Assembly (NCBI RefSeq): GCF_015482775.1
Contig: NZ_CP058214.1
Location: 1,612,001 to 1,676,000, forward strand
From: Kaustia mangrovi
GTDB lineage: Bacteria > Pseudomonadota > Alphaproteobacteria > Rhizobiales > Im1
Direction of reading: 5' to 3'
DNA: 64,000 bases
Within the stretch, counting starts at the first letter, position 1. Each line of letters starts with the position of its first letter. The notes beneath the pieces were generated by a model that did not search any database, was not told the DNA's origin, and saw only the letters and a program-made list of their open reading frames with translations. A program made the position numbers and the translations under genes. This document shows positions 51,879-60,536 of the stretch, piece by piece.

Positions 51879-53379
51879 GTCTCGCCGAGCTCATCTTCGC
51901 CGTCGAGCAAGCGCAGCCTCAGCTCCGACATGTCGATATCCGTGACGTCGAGCTCGATGCTCACCCGATAGCCGCCGGTCTCGGGGTTCGGACGGCCAAC
52001 GGCGCTGATGACCTTGCCCGCACTGGCCGAAACCTCGGGCACGACCGTTTCGGGCAGTGGGTCGGGGGATTGGTAGTCGATCACGAACAGGCGCCCGTCA
52101 TGGTCGAGATCGGCGCCCGAGCGCGTATCGGTGACCCATGCCGCACGCCCGTTCAGGGGTACCGTGTCGCACCAGTGCAGGCGGTAGGTCAGGGAGAAGG
52201 GCTTGCCCTGCTGGAGCGGCGCGCGCGGCCGCCAGAAGGCGACGATATTGTCGTTGATCTCGCGCTTGGTGGGAATTTCCACCAGCTCGACATGGCCGGC
52301 GCCCCAATTGCCCACCGGCTCCACCCAGCCGCTCGGACGGCGCTCGTAATGGGCCTCGAGATCCTGGTAGTCCTGGAAGTCGCGCTTGCGCTGCATCAGG
52401 CCGAAACCGCGCGGATTGGAATCCATGAAGGCGCTGATCTGGAGCGTCTCCGGGTTGGCCAGCGGGCGCCAAATCCACTCGCCCGTGCCCGTCCACATGG
52501 CAAGGCCGCCGGAATCGTGCACGGCCGGACGGAAATCGTCGTAGCCCGTCCGGTTCACCGCATCGAACAGATACATGCTGGTCAGCGGCGCGAGCCCCAC
52601 ATGGGCGAGTTCCACCCGCGGGAACAGGGTCAGCTCGACATCGATCAGCGTCTCCGTGCCCGGGCGGATCGTGAAGCGATAGGCGCCGGTCGTGCTCGTG
52701 CTGTCGAGCAGCGCATGGATGACGATGGCCTTGGCCCCCGGCTCCGGACGCTCGATCCAGAAGGAGCGGAAGGCCGGGAACTCCTCGCCCTCCTGCGATC
52801 CCGTCTTGATGGCGAGCCCGCGCGCGGACAGCCCGTAGCGCTGGTTCTCCGCGACCGCCCTGAAATAGCTCGCGCCCTGAAAGACGGCGAACTCGTCCCA
52901 GTAATTCGTATCGTTGAGCGGATGGCGCAGGCGAAAGCCCGAGAACGGCAGCTCCGTGCCTTCCGGCGGCGCGGTGACGCTCGGGCCGAAATCGAACATG
53001 CTCGCGGAATAGAGGACCGGCCAGGCCTGCCCGTCGGCGACGATGAAGATGTCGACCGGCGTCTTGTAGAACGCGCCCGCATGGAGGAGATCGACCGTGA
53101 AGCCACGGTCCTCGCCCCGCCAGATCGCCATGTCCGTCTTGAAGCGGATATCGCGGTACTGGTCGTAGGTCAGCCCGTCGAAACCGTCCGGGAAATCGAC
53201 CTCGGCGGAGGCATAGGCCTCTTGCGACAACGATTGCGCGCGGTCGCGCACGAAGGTTTCCGAGAACGCCTCGGGATCGCCGAGGAAACCGTCCCCTCGG
53301 CACCGGACGCGCGGGACGGCACGAGGCCCGCCCACAAAGCCGCTCCTGCCGCAAGCTGCAGCAACTCACGACGATCCAT
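51854..53379 (-). CDS. opgG: Glucan biosynthesis periplasmic protein OpgG/OpgD, with an apparent -1 frameshift after the signal peptide
   Basis: The periplasmic beta-sandwich partner of OpgH (about 508 residues if restored). The signal peptide MDRRELLQLAAGAALWAGL...RASG begins at 53379 behind GGAAGGGGG and has a twin-arginine RRELL, more like Tat-exported OpgD than Sec-exported OpgG. The mature protein (DPEAFSETFVRDRAQSLS to WLYRWIR) lies in another frame. The frame breaks at the G/C run 53293-53296; one extra base gives AEGDGFLGD and joins them. Without it, the open frame lacks a signal peptide. Mature domain residues are intact. Confidence 0.88.
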
Positions 53380-53727
53380 GAACTTCACCCCCCTTCCGAC
53401 GTATCGGAACGGCGCTCCGACAGTGTTGGATGCTGAAACCGCCATCAACCTAAGCGGTTAGAGAATCAATTGGACCAAACTGTGATGACACGGCTGCCGG
53501 CCGAACGCCAGCAGCCTCGCATCGCGCTGGAAATGCATCCGAACAGGCCGTCGGCAATGCGCAAGACACCGCGTCATTTACCGGGGAGGATATGGCAATT
53601 TTAAGGATTTTGGCGACGCGCCGGGGACATGGGTGCCGCCGCAGGCCCGATCCGGCATCCATGGGAGCTTGCAGCCCAGGGTTGCCGAGGCGGGCTTGCG
53701 GACGGGGCGCGTCGGCCCGAGAGGCGA
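53380..53727. other. Intergenic region upstream of opgG
   Basis: 348 bp between the opgG start and the stop of the host-attachment gene. It should carry the opgGH promoter, possibly around 53440-53500 where the sequence is relatively AT-rich (AATCAATTGG), but I could not define hexamers. A short plus-strand frame at 53592 looks non-coding. Confidence 0.45.
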
Positions 53728-54177
53728 TCAGACGGCCAGCACCGTTTCCAGATGGCGCGGCAGTTCCGTCATGTCCGTGCGCGTGAGATCCTTGGGGAGC
53801 TCCGCCTTGACCCGCGCCTTGACCTCCGGTGCGAGCGCGTTGCGCAGGTCGCCGAGCGCGGAGGGCGGCGCCACAATGACGAGCTGGTCGAAATCGTTGC
53901 GCCGGCACCCCTTGGCCAGCACCTCCGCCAGCCGCCGCGCGAAAGCCTCCTTGCGCTGGCGGTGCGGGTCGGAGGGCGGCTCCATGGCATGGCGGCCCTC
54001 GCCATGGGAGTCGAACGAGCGCCCCGGCCGGTCGGCGTCGATATCGCGCGTGGGCGGCACGTCCTCGCTGAACTCGAGCCCTTCGAGCGCCCTGAGCCCG
54101 CGACCGGGCCCCTCGTTCAGCAGAACCTTGCCCCTCGCGCCATCCGCGATCAGGATCCAGGTACGTGTCGGCTTCAT
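53728..54177 (-). CDS. Host-attachment family protein (PF10116-like)
   Basis: A 149-residue soluble protein. The start MKPTRTWILIADGARGKVLLNEG and the later QLVIVAPPSALGDLRNALAPEVKARVKAELPKDLT region (about 100-130) are characteristic of the family named for AtsE of Agrobacterium (attachment to plant cells). A real adhesion role is not established for most members; the fold resembles eRF1 domain 2. The start ATG at 54177 has GAAGGA upstream. Divergent from the kinase/P-loop fusion gene. Confidence 0.85.
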   Translation of the reverse strand: MKPTRTWILIADGARGKVLLNEGPGRGLRALEGLEFSEDVPPTRDIDADRPGRSFDSHGEGRHAMEPPSDPHRQRKEAFARRLAEVLAKGCRRNDFDQLVIVAPPSALGDLRNALAPEVKARVKAELPKDLTRTDMTELPRHLETVLAV

Positions 54178-54354
54178 GGTCTCGTCCTTCTTCCGGAAGC
54201 TACTATCGCTTGCATGCTCAGCCTTTGGCTGACAAGACCCATTGTGTCCGTTTTGCCCTCCCCGGCCTTGACACGGCTCAAGGTCGTTCCGACCGTCATG
54301 GTTGAGGATGGCCGCGACATCATAGATGCATACGATACAGGAACCGCTCAAGAC

Positions 54355-55923
54355 ATGGTGCAGGACGGACAGGACAGGCAGGACGAGGTCGAGGCGTTTC
54401 TCATGACGCCGTCGAGCTACCGGCCCGCGCCCGGCAAGGTGGACAGGATCGACACCCATGGCGCCATGGTGTTCCTGGCCGGCAAGCAGGCGGTCAAGAT
54501 CAAGCGCGCCGTCGCCCTGCCCTATATGGATTTCTCCACGCTGGAGAAGCGCCGCGCGGTATGCGAGCGCGAATTCGAGCTCAACAGGCCCAACGCGCCG
54601 CGGATCTACCGCGACGTGGTGGCCATCACGCGAGAGGCCGACGGCGCGCTCAGGATCGGCGGATCGGGCGAGCCGGTCGAATGGGCGGTCCGCATGACCC
54701 GGTTCGACCAGGAGCAGATCCTCGACCGGATCTGCGAGCGCGGCGCGCTGGACGACGACCTGCTCGACAGGCTGGCGCGGATCGTCGCCAAGGCGCACAA
54801 GCGCGCGCCCGTCGACCGCAGCAAGCCCGGCCACGACCGGATCGCGGCCATCGTCGACCAGATTGACCGCGCGCTGGCCGCCGCGGCCGATGTCGTGCCG
54901 GAGGACAGGCGGCGCCGCTTCGCGCAGATGGCGGGCGACGCGCTCGCAGCCGCCCGGCACTGCCTCGACCTCCGGGCCGAACGCGGCTTCGTGCGGCGCT
55001 GCCATGGCGACCTGCATCTCGCCAATATCGTGGTGATGGACGGGGAGCCGGCGCTGTTCGACGCGCTCGAGTTCGACGACGAGCTCGCCACCATCGACGT
55101 GCTCTACGACCTCGCCTATCTGCTGATGGACCTGATCGAGCGCGGCCGGCGGGCGGAGGCCCATCGTGTCCTCAACCGCTATCTGCGCTACGACGACGCC
55201 CTGGCCAATGTCTACGGGCTGGTCGCCCTGCCGCTGTTCCTGGCCTGCCGGGCGGGCGTCCGCGCGATCGTGTCGCTCGACCGGGCGGGCCAGGTCGAGG
55301 GCGAGGAGAAGGCGGCGCTCGAGAAACGCGCGCTAGCCTATCTCGATGCGGCGTTAGGATATCTCGCCCCGTCCACGCCCAGGCTCGTCGCCATTGGCGG
55401 GCTGTCCGGCACCGGCAAGACGACCCTCGCCGCCGGCCTCGCCCCCGGGATCGGCCGGGCGCCGGGCGCGCTCCACCTGCGCAGCGACGTCGAGCGCAAG
55501 GCGATGTTCAATGTGGACGACACCGACGCCCTGCCGGAAGAGGCCTATACGCAGGAGACCAGCGACAGGGTCTACGACCTCCTCCTGCAGAAGGCGCGTA
55601 TCGCGCTGCGGGCCGGCCATTCCGTGGTTGTCGACGCGGTCTTCATGAAGCGCGACGAGCGTGCCGACATCGCGAAGGTGGCCTGCGAGCTCGACGCGCC
55701 CTTCGTGGGGCTGTGGCTGTCGGCCTCGCCGGACACCATGATCGCCCGTGTCGAGGCCCGGCAGGGCGACGCCTCCGACGCCGACGAGGAGATCGTGCGC
55801 AGGCAGATCGCCCACGCCACCGGACCCGTCTCCTGGACGGCGATCGACGCCAGCCGCACGCCCGAGGCGACGCTGGAGGCGGCGCGCGACATCGTCGACG
55901 ACGCCTTCGCGCTCGCCTCCTGA
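54355..55923 (+). CDS. Bifunctional aminoglycoside phosphotransferase-like / P-loop ATPase fusion protein
   Basis: A 522-residue two-domain protein. The N-terminal APH-like kinase domain has catalytic HGDLHLAN (217-224) and a DALEFDDELATIDVLYDLAYL segment, where the Asp of the kinase DFD-like motif lies. The C-terminal domain is an AAA_33-type P-loop kinase with GGLSGTGKTT (348-357) and a DVERKAMF substrate region. The fusion is widespread and its substrate is unknown; a drug-resistance role should not be assumed. The start is ambiguous: ATG 54355 is given, ATG 54298 is possible. Confidence 0.82.
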   Translation: MVQDGQDRQDEVEAFLMTPSSYRPAPGKVDRIDTHGAMVFLAGKQAVKIKRAVALPYMDFSTLEKRRAVCEREFELNRPNAPRIYRDVVAITREADGALRIGGSGEPVEWAVRMTRFDQEQILDRICERGALDDDLLDRLARIVAKAHKRAPVDRSKPGHDRIAAIVDQIDRALAAAADVVPEDRRRRFAQMAGDALAAARHCLDLRAERGFVRRCHGDLHLANIVVMDGEPALFDALEFDDELATIDVLYDLAYLLMDLIERGRRAEAHRVLNRYLRYDDALANVYGLVALPLFLACRAGVRAIVSLDRAGQVEGEEKAALEKRALAYLDAALGYLAPSTPRLVAIGGLSGTGKTTLAAGLAPGIGRAPGALHLRSDVERKAMFNVDDTDALPEEAYTQETSDRVYDLLLQKARIALRAGHSVVVDAVFMKRDERADIAKVACELDAPFVGLWLSASPDTMIARVEARQGDASDADEEIVRRQIAHATGPVSWTAIDASRTPEATLEAARDIVDDAFALAS

Positions 55924-56002
55924 CCCGGCGCCCCCCGGAGCCGGCTTCCCCCTATCCCCCAAACCGGTTGACCCGGCCCGCCCGGCCGGTCCATCCTGAC
56001 GC

Positions 56003-56106
56003 GACGTCAGGGGAGTCCCGCCAAGGGGACTGAGAGGCTGACAGGGGAAACCCCGGCGACGCGACCCTTTGAACCTGACCCAGTTGACGCTGGCGTAGGA
56101 AGACCG
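56003..56106 (+). promoter_or_regulatory. TPP riboswitch (THI element)
   Basis: Conserved THI-box elements are in order: GGGGAGTCCC with AGTCCC/GGGGACT forming P3; CTGAGA (56030-56035), which recognises the pyrimidine; then ACCCTTTGAACCTGA (56064-56078) and CAGTTGACGCTGGCGTAGG (P4/P5 and the pyrophosphate pocket). It lies 135-240 bp before thiO, so it controls the thiO-S-G-F cluster in response to thiamine pyrophosphate. Confidence 0.95.
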
Positions 56107-56213
56107 AAGGGCGCACTTCCCCAGAGCTCGAACACAAGGGGGCGGTCCTTTCGGGCCGCTCCGGTCCTGTCCCGCATTCGGGCCGCAAGTTTCCTTCCGC
56201 CGCCAGCGTCATC

Positions 56214-56240
56214 CCGGGTCCTTTCGAGAGAGGAGACCGG
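56214..56240 (+). promoter_or_regulatory. Shine-Dalgarno-sequestering hairpin before thiO
   Basis: CCGG-G-TCCT (56214-56222) can pair with AGGA-GA-CCGG (56231-56240), covering the GAGAGGAG ribosome-binding site one base before the ATG at 56242. Such a helix is the expected translational expression platform of Gram-negative TPP riboswitches. A second hairpin (GCGGTCC-TTTC-GGGCCGC) lies upstream at about 56142-56159 without a U-run. Confidence 0.5.
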
Positions 56241-56241
56241 A

Positions 56242-57204
56242 ATGACCGCGCCTTGTCCCGCCCCCGAACTGATCTCTGTTCTCGGCGCGGGCGTATCGGG
56301 GCTTTGCGCCGCCACCGCCCTGAGCGGCCGGGGGCTGGCCGTCGAGGTCGTCGTCCCCGGCGATGCGGCGCCGCCCGCCTCGCATCTGGCGGGCGGAATG
56401 CTCGCCCCCTTCTGCGAGGGCGAAGTCGCGCCCGACACCGTCATTCGCGGCGGGCAGAGGGCGCTCGACTGGTGGGCGCGCCATGTGCCTGGCGTGGAGC
56501 GGCGCGGCACGCTGGTCATCGCCCCGCCGCGCGACGCGAGCGAGCTCGACCGGTTCGCCCGTGCGACGCGGGGCCACCGCCTGGCCGACCCGTCGCAGAT
56601 CGAGCCGGCCCTCGAGGGGCGCTTCTCCCGCGCCCTGTTCTTCGCCGACGAGGCCCATCTCGACCCGCGCAAGGCGCTCGCCCATCTGCGCGACCGTCTC
56701 GTCGCCCGCGGGGTGGCGTTCCACGACGGACCGCCGCGCGGGCGGATCGTGGATTGCCGCGGCATGGGCGCGCGCGACCGCCTCGGCGACCTGCGCGCCG
56801 TGCGCGGCGAAATGCTGGAGCTGCACACCGGCGAGGTGGCGCTGAGCCGCCCGGTCCGCCTGCTCCATCCGCGCTTTCCCTGCTACATCGTCCCGCGCGG
56901 CAAGGGTCGCTTCATGGTCGGCGCGACCATGGTGGAGAGCGCCCATGCCGGGGGCGTGACCGCCCGCGCGACGATGGAGCTCCTGTCGGCCGCCTACACG
57001 GTCCACCCCGCCTTCGCGGAGGCGGAGGTGACCGCGAGCGGCGCAGGCTTGCGCCCGGCCTTTCCCGACAACGTTCCCGCCATCCGCCGCGAGGACGACC
57101 GCTTCCACATCAACGGCATGTATCGCCACGGCTTCCTCATGGCGCCTGTCCTGTCGGAGACGCTGGCACACACGCTGACACAGGAGATGACCCATGCGCA
57201 TTGA
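56242..57204 (+). CDS. thiO: Glycine oxidase ThiO (thiamine biosynthesis)
   Basis: A 320-residue FAD enzyme that oxidises glycine to iminoglycine (dehydroglycine), the C2-N donor for the thiazole ring. FAD motif LGAGVSGLCAATAL (GAGVSG 15-20), SHLAGGMLAPFCEGE near residue 48-62, and C-terminal NGMYRHGFLMAPVLSE. The ATG at 56242 follows GAGAGGAG. First gene of the riboswitch-controlled cluster, and its end overlaps thiS by 11 bp. A ThiO route implies aerobic thiazole synthesis instead of the ThiH radical route. Confidence 0.93.
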   Translation: MTAPCPAPELISVLGAGVSGLCAATALSGRGLAVEVVVPGDAAPPASHLAGGMLAPFCEGEVAPDTVIRGGQRALDWWARHVPGVERRGTLVIAPPRDASELDRFARATRGHRLADPSQIEPALEGRFSRALFFADEAHLDPRKALAHLRDRLVARGVAFHDGPPRGRIVDCRGMGARDRLGDLRAVRGEMLELHTGEVALSRPVRLLHPRFPCYIVPRGKGRFMVGATMVESAHAGGVTARATMELLSAAYTVHPAFAEAEVTASGAGLRPAFPDNVPAIRREDDRFHINGMYRHGFLMAPVLSETLAHTLTQEMTHAH

Positions 57205-57391
57205 GATCAACGGAAAGACCGCGACCACCCGGTCGGCCACCCTCGCCGAACTGATCGACGAACAGGGCTTCGACGCCGCCAGCGTCGCGACGGCGGTGGA
57301 CGGCGTCTTCGTGCCGAAGGGCCTGCGCCCCCGCACGCCGCTCGCGGAGGGCTCGAAGGTCGAGGTCCTGTCCCCGATGCAGGGAGGCTGA
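57194..57391 (+). CDS. thiS: Sulfur carrier protein ThiS
   Basis: 65 residues, ubiquitin-like fold, starting [21 protein letters not shown] and ending in GG (MQGG), the C-terminus that is adenylated and converted to a thiocarboxylate. It overlaps thiO and is 5 bp before thiG. Confidence 0.95.
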   Translation: MRIEINGKTATTRSATLAELIDEQGFDAASVATAVDGVFVPKGLRPRTPLAEGSKVEVLSPMQGG

Positions 57392-57396
57392 CCCCC

Positions 57397-58155
57397 ATGT
57401 TCTACGGCACGGAGCTGACCTGCCGGCTGATGCTCGGCACCGCGCAATATCCCTCGCCCGCGGTCCTGCGCGAGGCCATCGCCGCCTCCGGCGTGGAGGT
57501 GATAACCATGTCGCTGCGGCGCGAGGGGCCCGACGGCGCGGCCTTCCGCGACCTCCTCTCGCAAAGCGGCTGTCGCATCCTTCCCAACACCGCCGGCTGC
57601 CAGACGGCCAGCGAGGCCGTCACCACCGCCCATATGGCGCGCGAACTGTTCGGCACGCCCTGGATCAAGCTGGAGGTGACCGGCCATGCCGACACGCTGC
57701 AGCCCGACCCCTTCGCCCTCGTCGAGGCCGCGCGCATCCTCTGCGCTGACGGCTTCGACGTCTTCCCCTACACGACCGAGGACCTGATCCTCGGGGAGAA
57801 GCTGGTCGAGGCGGGCTGCCGCGTCCTGATGCCCTGGGGCGCGCCGATCGGCTCCGGCCGGGGTTTGCGCAATATCGACGGGCTGCGGGCGATGCGCGCG
57901 CATTTCACGGACATTCCCCTCGTGATCGACGCCGGTATCGGCGCGCCGTCGCAGGCCGCGCACGCGATGGAGATGGGCTTCGACGCCGTGCTCGCGAACA
58001 CCGCCGTCGCCAGGGCCGTCGATCCGGTGGCCATGGCCGCCGCCTTCGCCAAGGCCGTCGCCGCCGGACACGAGGCCTTTCGCGCGGGCCTCATGCCTCC
58101 GCGCGACATGGCGTCGGCCTCGACCCCGATCTTCGGCATGGCGGAGCTTTCCTGA
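57397..58155 (+). CDS. thiG: Thiazole synthase ThiG
   Basis: A 252-residue TIM-barrel enzyme that condenses ThiS-thiocarboxylate, iminoglycine and 1-deoxy-D-xylulose 5-phosphate. The Schiff-base lysine is in WIKLEV (Lys91), with [17 protein letters not shown] and [17 protein letters not shown] as the phosphate-binding strands. Length is standard. Part of thiO-S-G-F. Confidence 0.96.
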   Translation: MFYGTELTCRLMLGTAQYPSPAVLREAIAASGVEVITMSLRREGPDGAAFRDLLSQSGCRILPNTAGCQTASEAVTTAHMARELFGTPWIKLEVTGHADTLQPDPFALVEAARILCADGFDVFPYTTEDLILGEKLVEAGCRVLMPWGAPIGSGRGLRNIDGLRAMRAHFTDIPLVIDAGIGAPSQAAHAMEMGFDAVLANTAVARAVDPVAMAAAFAKAVAAGHEAFRAGLMPPRDMASASTPIFGMAELS

Positions 58156-58216
58156 TGGCCGGCCCCCTCTCGCCACGTCCCCCGTCCCCGTCCACCGCAA
58201 CGTCGGAGCATGGCCG

Positions 58217-59182
58217 ATGACCCGCTACGACCGGCAGACCCGCCTTCCAGAGATCGGCGCGGAGGGTCAGGCCCGCCTCCGCGCCTCCCGCGTCCTCGTC
58301 GTCGGGGCGGGCGGGCTCGGCTCGACCGTGCTGCCGCTCCTCGCCGGCGCGGGCGTCGGCACGCTGCGGGTGATCGACCCCGACGAGGTGGAGGAGAGCA
58401 ACCTCCACCGCCAGATCCTCTACCGCATGTCGGATCTCGGCCGGGCGAAGGCCGAAGCCGCCGCGGAGGCGCTCACCGCGCTCAATCGGGAGTGCCATGT
58501 CGCGCCCCTGGTCGCCAGCCTCGACCCGGTTCTCGCCGCCCGCGAGATCGCCCAGGCCGATCTGGTCGTCGATGGCGCGGACACAATCGCTGTAACCTAC
58601 GCGCTCTCCGACCTCTGCCATGCCGCGCGCATTCCGCTGATCAGCGCCTCCGTGCTCGCGCGCAGCGGCTATGCCGGCGGGTTCTGCGGCGGAGCGCCCA
58701 GCTATCGCAGCATCTTTCCCGACCTGCCGGAGACGATGCCGTCCTGTGCAGGCGGCGGGGTCATGGGGCCCGCGGTCGCCACGCTCGGCGCGCTCCAGGC
58801 CCAGATGGCCCTCGCGGTCCTGCTGGGCCACGAACCGAGCCCGCTGGGCCTCCTCCTCTCGGTCGACCTGCAGTCCTGGCGCCTGTCCTCCTTCCGCTTC
58901 GACACGGCCCCGGAGCCGGACACGGCGGCGCCCCGGATCGTCGCACGCGGCGAGATCGGCCCGGACGACATCGTGATCGAGCTGCGCGACCCGCGCGAGG
59001 CGCCCGACCTCCCCGTGCCGCATGCGCAGCGCATGTCGCCGGAGGATGTGGCCCGGTTCGAGCCCGGCCCGGACCGCCGCGTGGTCTTCGTCTGCGCCAC
59101 GGGCTTGCGGGCCTGGCGCGCGGCACGGCGGCTGGCGGCCCGGACCTCCACCCCCGTCGCCATCCTCGCGGCGGGGCGATAG
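58217..59182 (+). CDS. thiF: ThiF/HesA/MoeB-family adenylyltransferase with C-terminal rhodanese-like region
   Basis: A 321-residue E1-like enzyme that adenylates the ThiS C-terminus. Nucleotide loop GAGGLG (30-35), ESNLHRQILY (60-69) with the adenylation Arg, and VVDGADTIAVTY. A candidate thiolation cysteine is Cys177 in PSCAGGGVMG. The two CxxC zinc motifs of typical ThiF/MoeB are not visible. The C-terminal part (about 245-321) is rhodanese-like with active-site loop CATGLR (Cys293), possibly supplying sulfur. The gene lies 61 bp after thiG. thiC, thiE and thiD are not in the cluster. Confidence 0.88.
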   Translation: MTRYDRQTRLPEIGAEGQARLRASRVLVVGAGGLGSTVLPLLAGAGVGTLRVIDPDEVEESNLHRQILYRMSDLGRAKAEAAAEALTALNRECHVAPLVASLDPVLAAREIAQADLVVDGADTIAVTYALSDLCHAARIPLISASVLARSGYAGGFCGGAPSYRSIFPDLPETMPSCAGGGVMGPAVATLGALQAQMALAVLLGHEPSPLGLLLSVDLQSWRLSSFRFDTAPEPDTAAPRIVARGEIGPDDIVIELRDPREAPDLPVPHAQRMSPEDVARFEPGPDRRVVFVCATGLRAWRAARRLAARTSTPVAILAAGR

Positions 59183-59192
59183 AGGGTTTTCA

Positions 59193-59215
59193 GGAAAAGT
59201 GGAAACCACTATTCC
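59193..59215. repeat. Small intergenic hairpin between convergent thiF and M20 peptidase genes
   Basis: GGAA-A-AGTGG-AAA-CCACT-A-TTCC forms a stem-loop with one A-A mismatch. Elements close to AAAGTGGAAACCACTTT-CCGG are common repeats in alphaproteobacterial intergenic DNA. It may terminate both genes. Confidence 0.55.
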
Positions 59216-59259
59216 GGTTCGAAAGCGCGGGCGATACAGGAACCGGTCTGGGCGCGTCG

Positions 59260-60417
59260 TCAGCCCTTGAGGGGTGCCTTGTCGAGGGTTGCGACGAGAT
59301 TGGCGAGCAGCGCGAGGCGCGGGGCCACCGACGACACATAGATGTGCTCGCCGGTCGTATGGGCGCCGTCGCCATCGGCGCCGAGCCCGTCGAGCACGGG
59401 CACGCCGAGGGGGGCTGCGAAATTCGCGTCCGACCCGCCGCCCGTCGTCATGCCGACGAGATCGATGCCGAGCCCGCCGGCCAGCGCGCAGGCATGCCGG
59501 AACAGCGCCTCGCTTTCCGGCGTCATGGTGAAGGGCGGCCGGTTGAGCCCGCCCCTGACGGTGATCGAGACATCGGGATCGATGGGCTCCAGCCCCTCGA
59601 TGGCTTCCAGGACCGGGCCGACGGAGGCCTCGTCGGGAAGCCGCGCATCGACCTCCAGGAGGCAGCGCTCCGGCACCACATTGCGCGCCGTGCCGCCGCG
59701 GATCTGGCCGACCGTCACCGTCACTCCGCGCTCGGCATCGTTCATCGCCTCCAGCGCGAGCACGGCGCGGGCCGCCTCGCGGATCGCGCTGCGCCCGGCC
59801 TCGGGGCGCGCACCGGCATGGGAGGCCCGGCCCTCGATCAGGATGTCGTAAATGGCCACGCCCTTGCGCGCGGTCACCACCTTGCCGCCGTCGCGCGCCG
59901 GCTCGACGGTGAGGACGGCCAGCGCGTCCCGGCTCTCGCGCTCGATGACATGGCGCGAGGTCTCGCTGCCCGTCTCCTCGTCCGGCACGAAGACGAGGCT
60001 CGCCGGCGGAACCTCCGGCCCCATGCGCCGCGTGAGCAGCCCCAGAGACCACAGCGCCATCAGCGCGCCGGACTTCATGTCGTAGATGCCGGGCCCGTAG
60101 AGCCTGTCGCCCTCCGCGCGCACGGGCAGCGGGCCGGAGATCGTGCCCACGGGGTGGACGGTATCGAGATGGGCGAGCAGCGTCGGGCCCCGCCCGTTAC
60201 CCGCGCTCGGCGTGCGCACCACCAGAATGTCGCCACGGCCGTCCGTCCCGTCGATGCGCTCGCAGCGCAATCCGAGCTCGCCGGCGAGCGCTTCCACCCT
60301 GTCGACCAGCGCATTGACCCGCGCGCCCTCCGGCGTCGGCGTCTCGATCCCGACCCAGCTCCGGAGCGTGGACAGGACGGCATCGAGATCGATATCGCTC
60401 GCGGTGATCGCGGTCAT
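59260..60417 (-). CDS. M20-family metallopeptidase (glutamate carboxypeptidase-like)
   Basis: A 385-residue zinc peptidase of the carboxypeptidase G2/ArgE/DapE class. Metal ligands are visible in LLAHLDTVHPV, GPGIYDMKSG and the catalytic VPDEETGSE; the lid domain ASHAGARPEAGRSAIREAARA and the C-terminal ligand in GGGSDANF follow. It probably cleaves the C-terminal residue of small peptides or N-acyl amino acids; the substrate is unknown. Convergent with thiF; the next minus-strand gene upstream is 119 bp away. Confidence 0.88.
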   Translation of the reverse strand: MTAITASDIDLDAVLSTLRSWVGIETPTPEGARVNALVDRVEALAGELGLRCERIDGTDGRGDILVVRTPSAGNGRGPTLLAHLDTVHPVGTISGPLPVRAEGDRLYGPGIYDMKSGALMALWSLGLLTRRMGPEVPPASLVFVPDEETGSETSRHVIERESRDALAVLTVEPARDGGKVVTARKGVAIYDILIEGRASHAGARPEAGRSAIREAARAVLALEAMNDAERGVTVTVGQIRGGTARNVVPERCLLEVDARLPDEASVGPVLEAIEGLEPIDPDVSITVRGGLNRPPFTMTPESEALFRHACALAGGLGIDLVGMTTGGGSDANFAAPLGVPVLDGLGADGDGAHTTGEHIYVSSVAPRLALLANLVATLDKAPLKG

Positions 60418-60536
60418 GGGGGGTTCTCCGGTTCGGGACAGGACATTTCGGCAGGCGGGGGCAAAGGCCCCCGCAAGCGAAACTAGCCGTCCGTTGCGGA
60501 AAGGAAAAGGCCCCCGACGCTCCGGTTCGCCAAACC

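Noticed and set aside
54355-55923. Aminoglycoside resistance gene
   Set aside because: The APH-like fold is fused to a P-loop kinase and is widespread in environmental proteobacteria; no evidence ties it to drugs.
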